Assembly: GCA_029948255.1 (NCBI GenBank)
Contig: JALIZF010001414.1
Coordinates: 1 to 64,000 of the forward strand
From: Telmatactis stephensoni
Taxonomy: Eukaryota; Cnidaria; Anthozoa; Actiniaria; Isophelliidae
DNA: 64,000 bases
Reading direction: 5' to 3'
Part shown: piece after piece, positions 1 through 11,726 of the stretch
Position numbering within the stretch: the first letter of the stretch is position 1
How the letters are laid out: every line of letters starts with the position of its first letter
Translations under genes and position numbers: made by a program
Notes under the pieces: model-generated
Seen by the model: the letters and a program-made list of their open reading frames with translations, nothing else
Database searches by the model: none
Told to the model about the DNA's origin: nothing

Positions 1-880
1 CATGTGTGAGACACAGGAATCCCAACAACATGCGCTAACCATTCACACGAATCGATAATGAGATGCACGATTCGTAAACCCCCTTTGACGATTCGTACGA
101 ATCGATCGAATCGTACGAATCGACAGGCCCCCTTCGAGCAGCTTTGAGTCTGCCAGAGTCTAAGTCCACTATATGCCCATCTGCGCATGTGTGCGACACA
201 GGAATCCCAACAACATGCGCTAACCATTTACACGAATCGATAATGAGATGCACGATTCGTAAACCCCTTTGACGATTCGTACGAATCGATCGAATCGTAC
301 GAATCGACAGGCCCCCTTCGAGCAGCTTTGAGTCTGCCAGAGTCTAAGTCCACTATATGCCCATCTGCGCATGTGTGCGACACAGGAATCCCAACAACAT
401 GCGCTAACCATTTACACGAATCGATAATGAGATGCACGATTCGTAAACCCCTTTGACGATTCGTACGAATCGATCGAATCGTACGAATCGACAGGCCCCC
501 TTCGAGCAGCTTTGAGTCTGCCAGAGTCTAAGTCCACTATATGCCCATCTGCGCATGTGCGCGACACAGGAATCCCAACAACATGCGCTAACCATTCACA
601 CGAATCGATAATGAGATGCACGATTCGTAAACCCCTTTGACGATTCGTACGAATCGATCGAATCGTACGAATCGACAGGCCCCCTTCGAGCAGCTTTGAG
701 TCTGCCAGAGTCTAAGTCCACTATATGCCCATCTGCGCATGTGCGCGACACAGGAATGCACAATCCATTTAAACGAATCGATAATGAGATGCCATTCGCA
801 AACCATCTTTACCGTTACGTAAATATTCATTATCCCTTGGTGTAATTATTCATGTTTTATGCATATCAATAACCTGTACT
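1..880. repeat. 184-bp satellite, four full units plus a decaying fifth
   Basis: Units begin near 1, 188, 372 and 556, with a fifth starting near 740 that loses similarity after about 790. Units 2-4 are almost identical, differing mainly at a few bases such as cac/tac and gtgt/gtgc; unit 1 has one extra C. Each unit contains a cluster of nested palindromes built from ACGAATCG and CGATTCGT around a CGATCG core. Related ACGAATCG words recur at 917-955. Open frames through it repeat with the unit and are not genes. Confidence 0.93.
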
Positions 881-2147
881 GTCTGCAATGCATTTCAATG
901 AAGTTCACAATCTGTTACGAATCGTAAACCACCATTTACGAATCGACTCGATTCGTGTGTATTGGACAACCCTCGGAATTTTGGGGCCCCAAAATACGAG
1001 GCCATACAACGGCCCGATCGAAACCGAAGCGATCGTAGTACAAATGTGATATTACCGACATACCGATTTATAATGGTCTAAAACCGTATTACCGCAAATC
1101 CCAATGTCCCCTCTCTATACAGACAATTTAGGTATTCTTTTATAATATATTATTCTTTATAGTTCTGAAAACTTGTGGTTTGCAAGATTCGCTTCACTAT
1201 CAAAAACACACTTGAATTCCTGAGTGTTTTTCAAAATGAAAACATATTATCTTTATCAGTTTTAACTAAATATGGCCAAGATACTCTTTTTTCACTAATA
1301 TAACGATATATTTATAGAATACTTTATCCCTATTAAGTATTTGTGGAAAACTTTATTTTTGGCTCTTTTACTGTCAAGGGAACTGATGTTTTCGGACGTC
1401 ACAGAGAAATTGAACCGTGATACCGGCTTATATTGTTACTTTGTCATTTTGGAGAGCTTTTGCTTCTTTTGGGTGCTTTTGCCTGGGGAGTTATCGATAA
1501 AATGACAAGAACGCAGATTTTCGAGTGCTATTTGCAAAAATTTGAAGATTATTTTGACGGCTCGTATTTTTATGCAAATCCATGACAAACAAATGGGCTT
1601 TGTGTTTGAACATGGTAGAGATTAGAGTCAACCTCACAATAGTCTAACATTTGTCTCTAAAAGTGTTTTATTACTTTGCTTACAGTTGTATTTGGTTCTA
1701 TTCTTTAAACAAACTACAAGCTGTATTAGCTTATTGTTTCACGATTCTTTGGAAGTGTTGAGTCGTACTTCTTCAACCAATAGGATTCAACTTCGCGGCA
1801 GGCTAAAAGATTTTTCACAAAGTATTTCACAATATATGCACATGTTTGATGACCGGCCTGTGTTTACAAGTACGTGAAAACTTCAAAACTTTGAATTGGT
1901 CCTTGTGAGAAATACATGTTCCTCGTTGTCAAGAGACCGAGCCATGCGTAAGAAAGAGGTGAGAAACGATAAGAGTTTTTTGGCATTTTAATAGTTTAAT
2001 TTAATGATTAATCTGTCACGTACTATGTAATACGAGAAGTGTCATTCCTCCATATCCTCCTGCCTTCTTGTGCTGTGGGTATCCCTCTTCTTTCGCAACT
2101 TCAAAAGCAATTATAGTTAAAGCGTATCGTTTTAAGTAAGTTTAGAG
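881..2147. other. intergenic, no gene seen
   Basis: A+T-rich sequence with no convincing exon, tRNA or repeat beyond the ACGAATCG remnants at its left edge. It should hold the promoter of the coiled-coil gene that starts at 2148, but no clear TATA box is visible. Confidence 0.5.
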
Positions 2148-5100
2148 ATGAGCTCCAAAATCCCAAAGAGTCCAAAACTCTCCAAGAAGCCTCAGGTAGG
2201 GCGATTTACAAGTTCAAATTCAAGTTTTCACTATTTACAAGTTCAAATTGAGTCATATGTAATCCTAGTGTTTGATCGATTTGTCAGAATTTATCGACCA
2301 TGAATTGGGCACAGAAAGAAGAAGTTTAATTCTCTTAGACAACCGTTATGTACATTGAGTTCTGTATGCTTTGTCCTACGTTTGTTATTGATATTCATGG
2401 CCTCACTCGCTTGAACAGCAGGCCGCCGCTATAGCAACGATATACTGCGCTCTTTGCTTCTTTCAAACTTTGACTAGAAAAATTTCTTTAATAATGTATA
2501 GCTTTTATTTCGCTTCAGTGAGTACCCATGTAATGATTAAAAGTATCCAACGAAAATCGGCATTTGTTATTTAAAAGCACTGATCTTCATGAGTTTTATA
2601 ACATTTTTATTGATAACTTTAGCAAACATCATAATGTATTCAGTTGTATTGTCGTCTTTTGTATGGGAACAGTTAGGAATCCTTATAAGTCCGCTTAAAA
2701 TTAATTGGTTTCAATGGCTTAACATTCCTTTCGCCAAATTATTAAAACATACAGAACTTTTGAGTCTTGATAATGGCTAGATTTCGAGTACTCGTTCACG
2801 AGTTTGAGAGCGCTTCGGGAATCGACTTCCGGCCGTGTATCACCACAGTAACGATGCATGAACTTTGCTCTGTCTTGGTCGTCAAATCAGTACGACTTCC
2901 GGCCGTGTATCACCCAAGCAACGATGACGACTTTGCTCTGTCAAGGTCGTCAAAATCAGTCCAAGTATGACGAAAACATATAAAGTAAATGAAGATAAAA
3001 TAGGAACAAAATAATAATGTAATTGAGGAGTCAAAACTTGAAGGCCATTTTTTGAGTACATGTGCGTTATTTTCTTTACTTTTTTTCTCTAGCCTGTGTA
3101 CAGCCGTTTCCCACGGTGGGAAACACACAGGCTACTCCCTACGGCGCATCTCTCTACACGTATGTATAGCTTCGGGTACACTAGTAATACCACATAATCG
3201 TGTTTCTCAGTAATAACAAAAAATTGACTCAGTCTCTGAAACGTCTACACGTGCTTCTTTATAATCATCTAATCAACAGATTTCCCATCGTTCATTTCGA
3301 TCTCGGCATCTATGTCAGTCAAAGGGTCAGTGTTTGTGTAATTAGCTATATATACAGGGCTCAGTTGCTGGAAAGCGGTTAGCGCTAATCCAGGGATTTC
3401 AGATTCAATAGCTGACTTCCGAGATACACTTCTTATGCCACATACAAAAGTATCAAGACGAGGCTACGTGCATAAAGCTCGGTCGTTCGTAACAAGGCAA
3501 AAGTTTAGCACGTAGCATCATTCTGAAGCATATCTCGCAACTGGACTACTGTTTTTCTTTGGGGTTTTCAGGTCTCCATGCTCCGACAGCTAGCTGGAAT
3601 TTTCTAGCCTGCTCGAGTATATTAAGGCCTGGGTCAATCGTTAATAACTTAAAATTCGAATAAAAATTATTTTGAAGACATAGAACATCTAAATGAACTT
3701 TTTTCTTCTATAAGTTACTAAACTTGACGTCCTTAATTTTTTGAGGGTACGTTTATGATGTCACGTGACCTGATGACGTCACAGTGATCAAATATTGTGT
3801 TGTAAACTTCAAAGCAAAATGCGGTCGCGGTTATTTCTTAAGACTTCAAAGTAACCATGCTTTACTGTGAGCCTGAATGTGCTTCACAACATACAGCCCG
3901 AAAAACTTGTCATCCACTTTACATTGTTGAGTTTTTCCATTTTTAAAAGAAGTAAGTAAAAGTCACGTGACCTGTTTTGGGCTTTATCTCACTAAAGCAA
4001 AACTGTAGTCAGGTTTTGCGGGTTGTTTGTTTGGAAGCACATTAAGGCTCATAGTTAAGCATGGTTACTTTGAAGACTGGGGTTATACCCACGACCGCAT
4101 TTTGCTTTGAAGTTTACAATACAATATTTGATCACTGTGACGTCATCAGGTCACGTGACATCATAAAAGTACCCTCAAAAAATTAAGGACGTCGAGTTTA
4201 GAAACTTATAGAAGAAAAACGTTCATTTAGATGTTCTATGTCTTCAAAATATTTTTTTATCCAAAATTTATACAATTAGCGATTGACCCAGGCCTTAATA
4301 TACTCGAGCATGCATTACATCCGGGAAATCTCAGAATTTCGAAGCGTGAGTTTTATTTATATTCGGCTGTAACGCAGGCTAGTTCTCCATAAATCAGTTT
4401 TAAATGAAACCTCTATAAAACGAACCCCCCTATATTACAGACGCCTTACCTCGACCACATTGGTGTCCGCATTAAGGAGGTTACACTATCAGGATTTTAT
4501 AGGATCAAGTTCATTTTGGTCGTGTATTCGGATCAACTAATTTTAACTGATTTCTTTGTTTTTATATATTGAATTTCAGCTTGAAAGAACGATAATAATA
4601 TTGAAAGAAGAACTCAATAGACTTCACCAAGATTTACTTCAAGCAACAAATGAACTTAAACTAGAGAAAACCAAAAGTATGGACCTAAGCCTAGCGCTGC
4701 GAGACGCTGAGAAATACCTCGATCAACACCAAGAAGAGTACGAACATGAAATGGCTGTCATTAGTCAAAAACTTTTATCACTGGAAAGCAGTTTTCTTAA
4801 AGAACAGAAGGAAATCCAAGAGATGTTGGATTTTAAGGATAAAATAATTGAAAGTCTACAACAGCAGCTTCAAGCTCGTGACAAGAGTCTAGAAGAAAGA
4901 AATCGTGATTTAAGTGAAATGAAATTTCATTTTGACAAAGAACTAAAGGCTAGGGATAAACGCATTGCATCACAGTGGCGAGAGTTAGAAGGGTTTAAGA
5001 GTGCAAATAACAAGTTTATAGGAGCTCTATCACAACTGAAGTCATCTCAAACTCCACTTATGACTCGCAGTACATCGAGCATCGCACGGACCAATCAGGT

Positions 5101-5203
5101 TGCTAATGTGACTAACCCTAGACGAGCTCTAACACCTAACGCTTCAAGGAAAAAGTTTCGAGATAGTTCTGAATGGAAAGAGGAGTTGTCCGCTTTTTTC
5201 TAA
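2148..5203 (+). CDS. coiled-coil protein, 223 aa, two exons
   Basis: Exon 1 is 2148-2195 (16 codons, a basic Ser/Lys/Pro-rich start, MSSKIPKSPKLSKKPQ) and ends at a GTAGGG donor. Exon 2 is 4580-5203 after a TTTCAG acceptor. Both sides are phase 0, so the join is in frame. Residues about 17-165 form a nearly continuous coiled coil rich in Leu, Glu, Lys and Gln heptads. The tail, about 166-223, is a Ser/Thr/Arg-rich, probably disordered segment ending in EELSAFF. The layout (basic N-tip, long coiled coil, short basic tail) resembles small cytoskeletal or centrosomal coiled-coil proteins such as the CCDC92 group, but that is only a loose resemblance. The 2.4-kb intron carries a tandem duplication and a 0.7-kb foldback element. 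I see no membrane segment or catalytic motif. The exon calls are strong; the function is unknown. Confidence 0.8.
2823..2960. repeat. two-copy tandem duplication, about 68 bp
   Basis: Two adjacent copies both start with CGACTTCCGGCCGTGTATCA (2823 and 2891) and end with GGTCGTCAAA. They differ by several substitutions and small indels. They lie in the intron of the coiled-coil gene. Confidence 0.8.
3610..4310. mobile_element. foldback (long inverted repeat) element, 701 bp
   Basis: The left end TGCTCGAGTATATTAAGG is matched by its exact reverse complement at the right end. The arms continue inward for about 250-280 bp each with small mismatches, including a GTCACGTGAC/GATGACGTCAC block on both sides. 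The middle still shows weak inverted similarity. No transposase is encoded, and no clear target duplication could be assigned. It sits in the intron of the coiled-coil gene. Confidence 0.88.
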
Positions 5204-6957
5204 CGGGAAATCCTCACATAAAAGAGCACATGGCATGAATGGTGGGCGTTGGCCCTCGTTGTAAACATGGTTTTCTTTCATTAGGTTACTAGAGCAAACA
5301 ATTAATGTGGCATACTGCGGCAGGCGAAGTGTACATTCTAGTTTGGGAAACAAATAGTCTGAGAAACGGAGCAGGGGAGGGAAGATTGGTAGAAGTAAAA
5401 GAGGAGGGAATGCATGGTCAAAGAACCACAAGCGCCATAATCGCAGGCTACAATCATGGTCAAATCGTCTTGAGACATGCAGTGAAGATTTTCGCATCTT
5501 ACTGCCTTCACTAAAAACATTCAGACCTTCAGTCATCCCCTCCCTCTTCTCAGTGTTGTTTGAGAGGGTTGTCAGTATACCAGACCTGATTTTGAAGAGA
5601 CAACACTTCAGTTAAGGGGCAAGTGAGCCCGGGGAGGGACTCCATCGTAAAAGGATCGGATATGCTTGGGGTAAAAATCAGCGATTTGGTATCTTTTAGG
5701 GTGTTAAAATTGAAGTTTAGAGTTTAAGCATTTCCTGGTCTCTTTTAGGGTTTCAAAAGAGCCCATCGCTTATTCTCTTGTTCTCAAATGGAAGAAATTT
5801 GCTCAACAAAAGCGTTTCGACCCGTTCAATTCTATTTCATCATAATAATGTTCATTAGCTTGTTATCGTTGGTATCTCTTAGGGGTTGGAAATCGTCTAG
5901 CCACGCCCTTCTTAAAAGACTTCCGGTGCCTTTTAGGGGTATTTTTTTTAAATTTCCGACGAGCATACCCGATGTTTTTACAATGGAGTCCCCCCCCCCC
6001 GGAAGTGAGAAGGATGGATTGAACATCAAGCCTGTTAGGAACGTATTACGAGTTTGTCAAGTGTTTTGTCCAAGATTGAAGCTTGCTGCATTAATTTAGA
6101 TATCCCATATATAGGAGATCTAGATGTTCTCTATAATTTTTAAAAAGGAAAAGAATAAAAACAGTTTGCATGGACCAAAACGTGTTGTTTACTCATCATC
6201 TGTCTCCTACGCAGCTGTGTTTAGTTTGGTCACGCAAATGGATCGAGCGTTGTGTGACGAGACTTTAGAAATACGGTTGCCTAGGAGACTAACAATGTAC
6301 CGACCTAGTATGGTGTTTTTTAAAGTGTGAGGTATTTCGGTGTCCAGGAGGTAATAAAAACCACACTAAAATGAAGATAGTGTAAAGTTACTGTCATGTA
6401 TACAGAAATGAAGAAATGTGTTTCAAATTGGTTCCGGAAGTCGTTTTCATACGATTGACGTCACTCGTCATTTTTTGATTTCCTTACAACGGGATCAAAA
6501 TATTTTATTTTCCGTTTCTTTCCCCTGACATGCGATTGAACTTGATTTTATCGGCAACTGATCGAGCTAATACGCAAGTTCGAGCTCACGTTCGTTCTAT
6601 GAGGTTGAATTACTACAGCGCAAAGACCAAAAGTATCATCAGCTATAAATTATTTCCATTCTTTTGAAAGAGCAATCATCCAATCAGCAGCCGAAGATTC
6701 TCTTATCTCTTACCTCAGTGCTAATTGGAGGATGGCGAGACAAAAGTATGCGAATACATAACACTGGTCACAGTTTGCGTTGTAAGAGCGAAAAAATCAG
6801 GACGCTCTTCGCAAATCTATACAGGAAGTTCTTCGTGGTCTAAATACCAGCCACTATAGCGCAAAAGCAAGTACGGTAACCCCCGGCCTCTTTTTTTCTG
6901 AATTTTTTGAAAATACCAACTTTAATGTACTATTGTGCTGAGTTCCAAGGAATTCTG
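5204..6957. other. intergenic, no gene seen
   Basis: No exon-like coding block was recognised on either strand. There is a short C run at about 5990-6000. The open frames here are short and show no domain or codon pattern. Confidence 0.5.
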
Positions 6958-7245
6958 GTACCATAAACATTCTTGTGAGATGGTGGTAGTCTTGCGACGA
7001 CTTTAGTGGTCCATACATACCATGAGCTGCCTCAACAAAATACACTCATGTGCACCATTGTACTTCGGTTTCACGCCGAAATTCACCGACTTACACTCAT
7101 CCAGTTGACTACACTTCATGCTACAAGACATTTCACTGGGTGCGGTTGTAGATTTGATGATCTTCCCCTCGAGAACATGGAACTCGAGTTTTGTGAAATA
7201 AGATGAGGTCGATGAGCCACTTTCAGAGGAACAAAATGGCAAAAG
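6958..7245 (-). pseudogene. broken copy of the PAN-domain exon of the gene at 14186-21083
   Basis: This block is nearly identical to the first coding exon of the secreted PAN/EGF gene at 20766-21083 and lies in the same orientation about 14 kb away. It keeps the Cys residues of the PAN/apple module. A 7-bp deletion near 7031, relative to the intact copy (which reads tttctgg there), shifts the frame, and a 9-bp insertion lies near 7207. The splice-donor region reads GGTACC instead of GGTAAG, and the start-codon half of the signal peptide is missing. Similarity stops at both ends of the exon, so no flanking intron was copied. It is most likely a dead exon duplicate; it could be an alternative cassette only if transcripts include it. 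Confidence 0.85.
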
Positions 7246-7494
7246 GTCAATACCACTCAAGTCCATCATCTCATGCAACTGGACGTTTACTAGTAATAGA
7301 CTGCATTGTATAAGCCTGTAAGCCTTTCTTTATGAAATTTGTGTTTGGAAGGGTAACATTAGAATGCATTTTTGTAGCCCTTCTCTGTAGTCATTCCATA
7401 TGCATTTAAGCTTCATTTTATCAGTTCGATCAATTACGGGGCCTATATATGCCTGAGTTGCGTAGCCCAATTAGGAACCAGCAAGGACCAGGCA

Positions 7495-7622
7495 CAATGA
7501 CCACGGAATAATAGATTCAAGACGAAACTGGGTTTTTTTAAAATACGGTAAATGTATGGATTTCGAACCCCAGCCTCGATTTGAAGCTGTTACGTGGTCA
7601 GTCATGCGAATATTCACAACCC
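7495..7622. repeat. dispersed repeat, copy 1 of 3
   Basis: It shares a consensus with 9668-9765 and 58247-58345: a block around 'gaccacg-aataatagattcaa' followed by a Tcgaggctgggtttt-like segment. This copy also carries a second, inverted version of the same block at 7562-7615. It is probably a non-autonomous transposon family. Confidence 0.65.
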
Positions 7623-7663
7623 CGTTTAAGCGAAGCGACGAGAGTTTGTTGAGCCACTATAGT

Positions 7664-7995
7664 AGCACACATAGCTGTCATAGCTGCCTCCGGTCACTTT
7701 CGTGCTGTTGGTAGTGCAATCAAGCCTCCTCAACATACAACCCCTTCTTTTTTTCTCTCTCTCCATTTTGGGATCTTGTTTGCCCTTCAAAGGAGGACTA
7801 GGCCTTAACAATCTTAAAATAGAAAAGCACAGGAAGCCCGTCGATGAAAACGAGGATACCAATTCATGTGGCAGCTATGTGTGCTTCAGAAACAAACTAT
7901 ATCAATATTATGCACATGACTGCTCTACTTGAACTCTATGAGCCCGAAAACCCGGCCTTACTCATGGAAAACGATCTGTTTGAAATGTAATATGG
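7664..7995. repeat. duplicated segment carrying an inverted interior (partner at 24911-25225)
   Basis: 7868-7995 matches 25098-25225 in direct orientation. The adjacent block 7683-7866 matches 24911-25096 only as its reverse complement. In this copy the inverted block is flanked by a 14-bp inverted repeat, AGCACACATAGCTG at 7664-7677 and CAGCTATGTGTGCT at 7872-7885. The arrangement is what a flip between inverted repeats would leave. Confidence 0.85.
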
Positions 7996-8454
7996 CTCGC
8001 ACCCTTGACCGACAACCCACTTGCTGTTTTATAATATTATTGTATTTTACGGGACCACTATTAATGGTAAAGCTATTATGGTTTCCCAGTCTACATGTCG
8101 TGCCAGTTTTTTTTCACTTTGTGGACGAAGCAAAATAAAATAAAAATATAAAATAGAATCCGGGAAAGGTCGATTAGGTACACAAGGTATAGTTTTGAAT
8201 CTGTTGCACTCTACTCCTATAGAAACGCGAATGAAATCAAACAAACAAACACACAAGCAAACAAACAAATAAATAAATAAACGAACGAACGAACAAATAG
8301 CCTGCGTTGCTGGCGGTCTGCGGTTTTTGGGGTGGATCAGTAACAAGACAAAACAAATCAAAAACGACAGATAAGTCTGAAGTCCACTATGGTTATCATC
8401 TTCATCATTATTACAGTATCTACATTACCATCACTATTCATTTACAGCTTTTTT

Positions 8455-8527
8455 AAACACAAAAACAAAAATACTGGGCATTTAAAAGTGGCCTTTATAT
8501 GTGCCCAGTATTTTTGTTTTTGTGTTT
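8455..8527. repeat. perfect hairpin, 26-bp arms
   Basis: The arm at 8455-8480 (ending ACTGGGCA) is the exact reverse complement of 8502-8527, with a 21-base spacer. It is probably a small MITE. The preceding 8240-8305 is AAAC/AAAT/CGAA simple sequence. Confidence 0.9.
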
Positions 8528-8904
8528 GCAACTTTTATCGATGCATACAGTAACGTGATTCAAGGGAATCAAAGGATTCTTGTCAAACGCCTCAATGGAA
8601 AGAAAGAACAATAGCTCAGTAGAGAAGAAACTGCAAGGACTAAGATATAAAAAGGAATAAAAATTTGATGAATAATAGATGAAGTAAGAAATATTGACGA
8701 AGGTAAGGGACTAACGTCAGTAGAAATTAACGACAAACAAACGAACATGTACATATCATTGCAAACACTGCTTTAATCAGATCAGTTTAATCACAATTCA
8801 TTTCACTTCAATTTTATTTTTTTTTGAATTTCACTACAATTTGTCCATTTATTTATTAGTTATAATATTCAGCCATCATAAAGTACATGCTTTCAGTTTG
8901 ACTT

Positions 8905-8993
8905 CGAGCACAAGGGCGGATCCAGGAATATCCTTCAGGAGGAGGTTGGGGGCCCTGCTCCCCCACCCCCTCCCCCTAAATCCGCCTCTGAAG
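8905..8993. mobile_element. degenerate MITE with GGCGGATCCAGG ends
   Basis: The left part GGCGGATCCAGG and the right part AAATCCGCCTCTG are imperfect inverted repeats. They resemble the intact element at 39098-39254, whose ends are CAGTGGCGGATCCAGG. The interior is C/G-rich. Confidence 0.65.
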
Positions 8994-9667
8994 CAAGTCA
9001 TTATAATAACAATATAAGTAAGTTCTACTTACGGACCGCATCACTCTACAAAAAAATACCTATTGTGTGTTTTCTACAAGTTCTATAATTTGAAATTATA
9101 TAAATTATATATTCGTTGTTATTTTTACGACTACGATTATTATTTCTTGGATATCCTGGTGACCAGAGTCTGTTTTCCCCGCTAGATTTACAAGCGCAAC
9201 AGCGCGATAGAAAACAGCCTCTGGTATGCAGGGTACTTCTTTCATCGTGTACCACAGCACAGTTTCGTAATTCAAATCAATCAAAGACCTCATCAAAAGA
9301 CTCAAATTTGAGTTCAAAAGGCCTAGCGTAATAGTTTACGGTGACACGAAGAAAGAGCCTTTTATACAGCTGTGCTGTTTATACAGCTGTGCTGTAGCTC
9401 ATACCATGGCTATTTTTACATACATGCTGCTGTTAATCATTGGATTATTTTATCACTATTGAAGATCCATTGATTGAACATCATGCAAGCAAGTACCGCA
9501 CTAAAGGCCCGTAAACACGTTCAAACCTTTTCTTCAATTTCTATCTTACCCGCAACAGCATTGATTGTGATTTGCTGACGTTTATCCACGATGGCTGCCG
9601 TGACGTCACTTGTGTCAGTCGTAGTAGTGTGTTGTGTTGAAGAGCCAATCAGAAATTTTATGGCCAC

Positions 9668-9765
9668 ATGCAATAGACCTTTCCCGAATTTGTATGACTG
9701 ACCACGCAATAATAGATTCAAATCGAGGCTGGGTTTTTCAGATCTATTCATTTACTGTAACTAGA
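9668..9765. repeat. dispersed repeat, copy 2 of 3
   Basis: It begins ATGCAATAGACCTTTCCCGA and runs through a GACCACGCAATAATAGATTC block. It is similar to 58247-58345 (same order) and to part of 7495-7622. Confidence 0.7.
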
Positions 9766-9780
9766 ATTCCATCAGTCTTC

Positions 9781-9920
9781 TCTGTGTGCAGATTTAGAGC
9801 ACGCGGGGATTGATCAGAACATGGGATAAGTGTAAAGAGAAGCACGAGGCGTAGACGAGTGCTTGTCAACGCTTCTCGACTGTTTTTATCAATCTCTAAG
9901 TGCTCTAAATCTACACACAG
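9781..9920. mobile_element. foldback element, about 140 bp
   Basis: CTGTGTGCAGATTTAGAGCA at the left is matched in reverse complement by TGCTCTAAATCTACACACAG at the right, with one mismatch, and further pairing extends inward. Confidence 0.85.
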
Positions 9921-11726
9921 CACAGCGGGCAAGTTTTCCATTTCTTTTATAAAATACATTTTTTCGAGCACATTAAGTATTCATTTACAAAAAATTCGAA
10001 AAGTGCCCGCGTCTGCTGTGTGCATACTTAGAGTTCGCAGTATACGCGGCCTTCGGCCAATGGGAGTGCGCGGTATGTAATGGTTATTTTATAATGGTCC
10101 TTCAAGCCAATTCGGTAAATAATATCTATTCCAACGACAACTTAGGGTTATAAACCCTGTGTAATGGTTGAAACATTAGCATCATGAAGTCAATATTTGT
10201 AAAGGTTATGTCCAACTATTGACCCATGCAATACAAAAATTGCAATTTGTATTTTGAGTCGGCTTTTTCCTATAGAAAACAGTTTATTCTAAACGCAAAC
10301 ATCCCCGGGGGTCTAGGGCATCTGCATGTGACGTTATAACCGGTAAATTAAGCAAGAAGCCCTAGACATCTCTTCTCCCTTTCCCCCTTAGCTTCCCTCC
10401 CCTGGTCCCCAAGGATGTTCAAAAAAGATCCAAAGATTTAAAGATTATTGTTTTGCAAAACAATGAAATGAATGGCTGTCATTTCTGAAGAAGACATCGG
10501 AAACCAAGGTAAGGTTCTTATGTATGAAATCAAAAAATGGTTGGACTAACTCGCCTCGGGGTTTTTTTTTTTCTTTCTTTCTTTTTGGTGTTAAGTTTTT
10601 GTGTGTGTTAATCTTTAAATCCTTAACTAATATGCCTTATTTTGGATTGCCGACTTTCGAGATATACTTCACTTGCCACAGTTACAAAAGAATCAAGACG
10701 AGGATACGTGCATAAATCTCAGTCATTTGTAACTGATGCAAGCCAAAGTTTTATGGTCTTTATACATGCTACTCGATCATATTCTAACACGTTTTATGAG
10801 TACTGGTTGCGGAATTTATATTCCATCTTAATTGGAAACACCATATCTGCACTTAAACTCTCAAAATTTAGACATTTAGTAAATACTTCAGTGCTAACCA
10901 AAATGTACTATAATACGGTGGCCCACAAGTACAAAACACAATACACAACACGTCTGACAACAAAACACACACATGCAATACACAACACACACATGTGGTA
11001 CATAAATAAAACAACTAGTGGGGGACTGGGTACTACACCGCTGACCAGCGTAACACCGCGGTCAAAATTCTAGTAAACATTGCTTTTACTTGTGTTGTGT
11101 TGTCAGATATCTGTGTTGTGTTTTCAGACTGTGTCATGCAGTTTTGGACTTGTGGGCCACAGTATATTGTTGCCACTCCCCCCCCCCCCCCCCCCCCCGA
11201 GGTGGGGGGGGTTGTTGCTCAGTAATGGACGTTCTAAACGTCATTTTGCTAATTTTATGACGTCAAGGGGCATACAAAAACATCGAGCTGATTCCTTTAG
11301 ATAGAACCAATTAATTAATCAGTGTAAAGTGAGCTTGCACAACTGGTTAGCATTACTCAGAGGGGAAACTTGAACTGCCCTGACCAAGGCCTATAGGAAT
11401 TTTGACTGGAGCAAATATCGTAATTTTTACTACGTTTTTTAAAAGAATTTAGACGAGGTACAAATTTCAGACTATTTGTCATGCACTATGCTCTCTAATG
11501 AGAAACAGTTTTCAAAATAAGTTAAGTTAATAATAACAGGATGGAAACTTGTTGCGCATGCGCCGGTAGTTTGTGATTTCATTCAACCGTGGAATTTAAC
11601 TGGACAAATACATGAATGAGTAGCGTGATATATGCAAAAGTATGGGTGAGCTTCTTGATCAAAAATGTACCAAATGATAGCGCTCCAAACATATCGAATC
11701 AGAATCCAAAATACATGCAGAATCCA
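9921..11726. other. intergenic, no gene seen
   Basis: No coding exon was recognised. It holds a 21-base C run at 11178-11198 and CA-rich simple sequence around 10930-10995. The open frame at 10642-11073 is low-complexity CA-rich translation. Confidence 0.5.

Noticed and set aside
1..830. A series of overlapping minus-strand frames with the same peptide, or a CRISPR-like array
   Set aside because: The frames repeat with the 184-bp satellite. There are no unique spacers between short repeats, and the genome is animal.
5144..5536. 130-codon minus-strand frame opposite the end of the coiled-coil gene
   Set aside because: It overlaps a real exon on the other strand and shows no recognisable domain.
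10642..11073. 143-codon plus-strand frame
   Set aside because: Its second half is CA-rich simple sequence, and there is no domain, splice context or codon bias.
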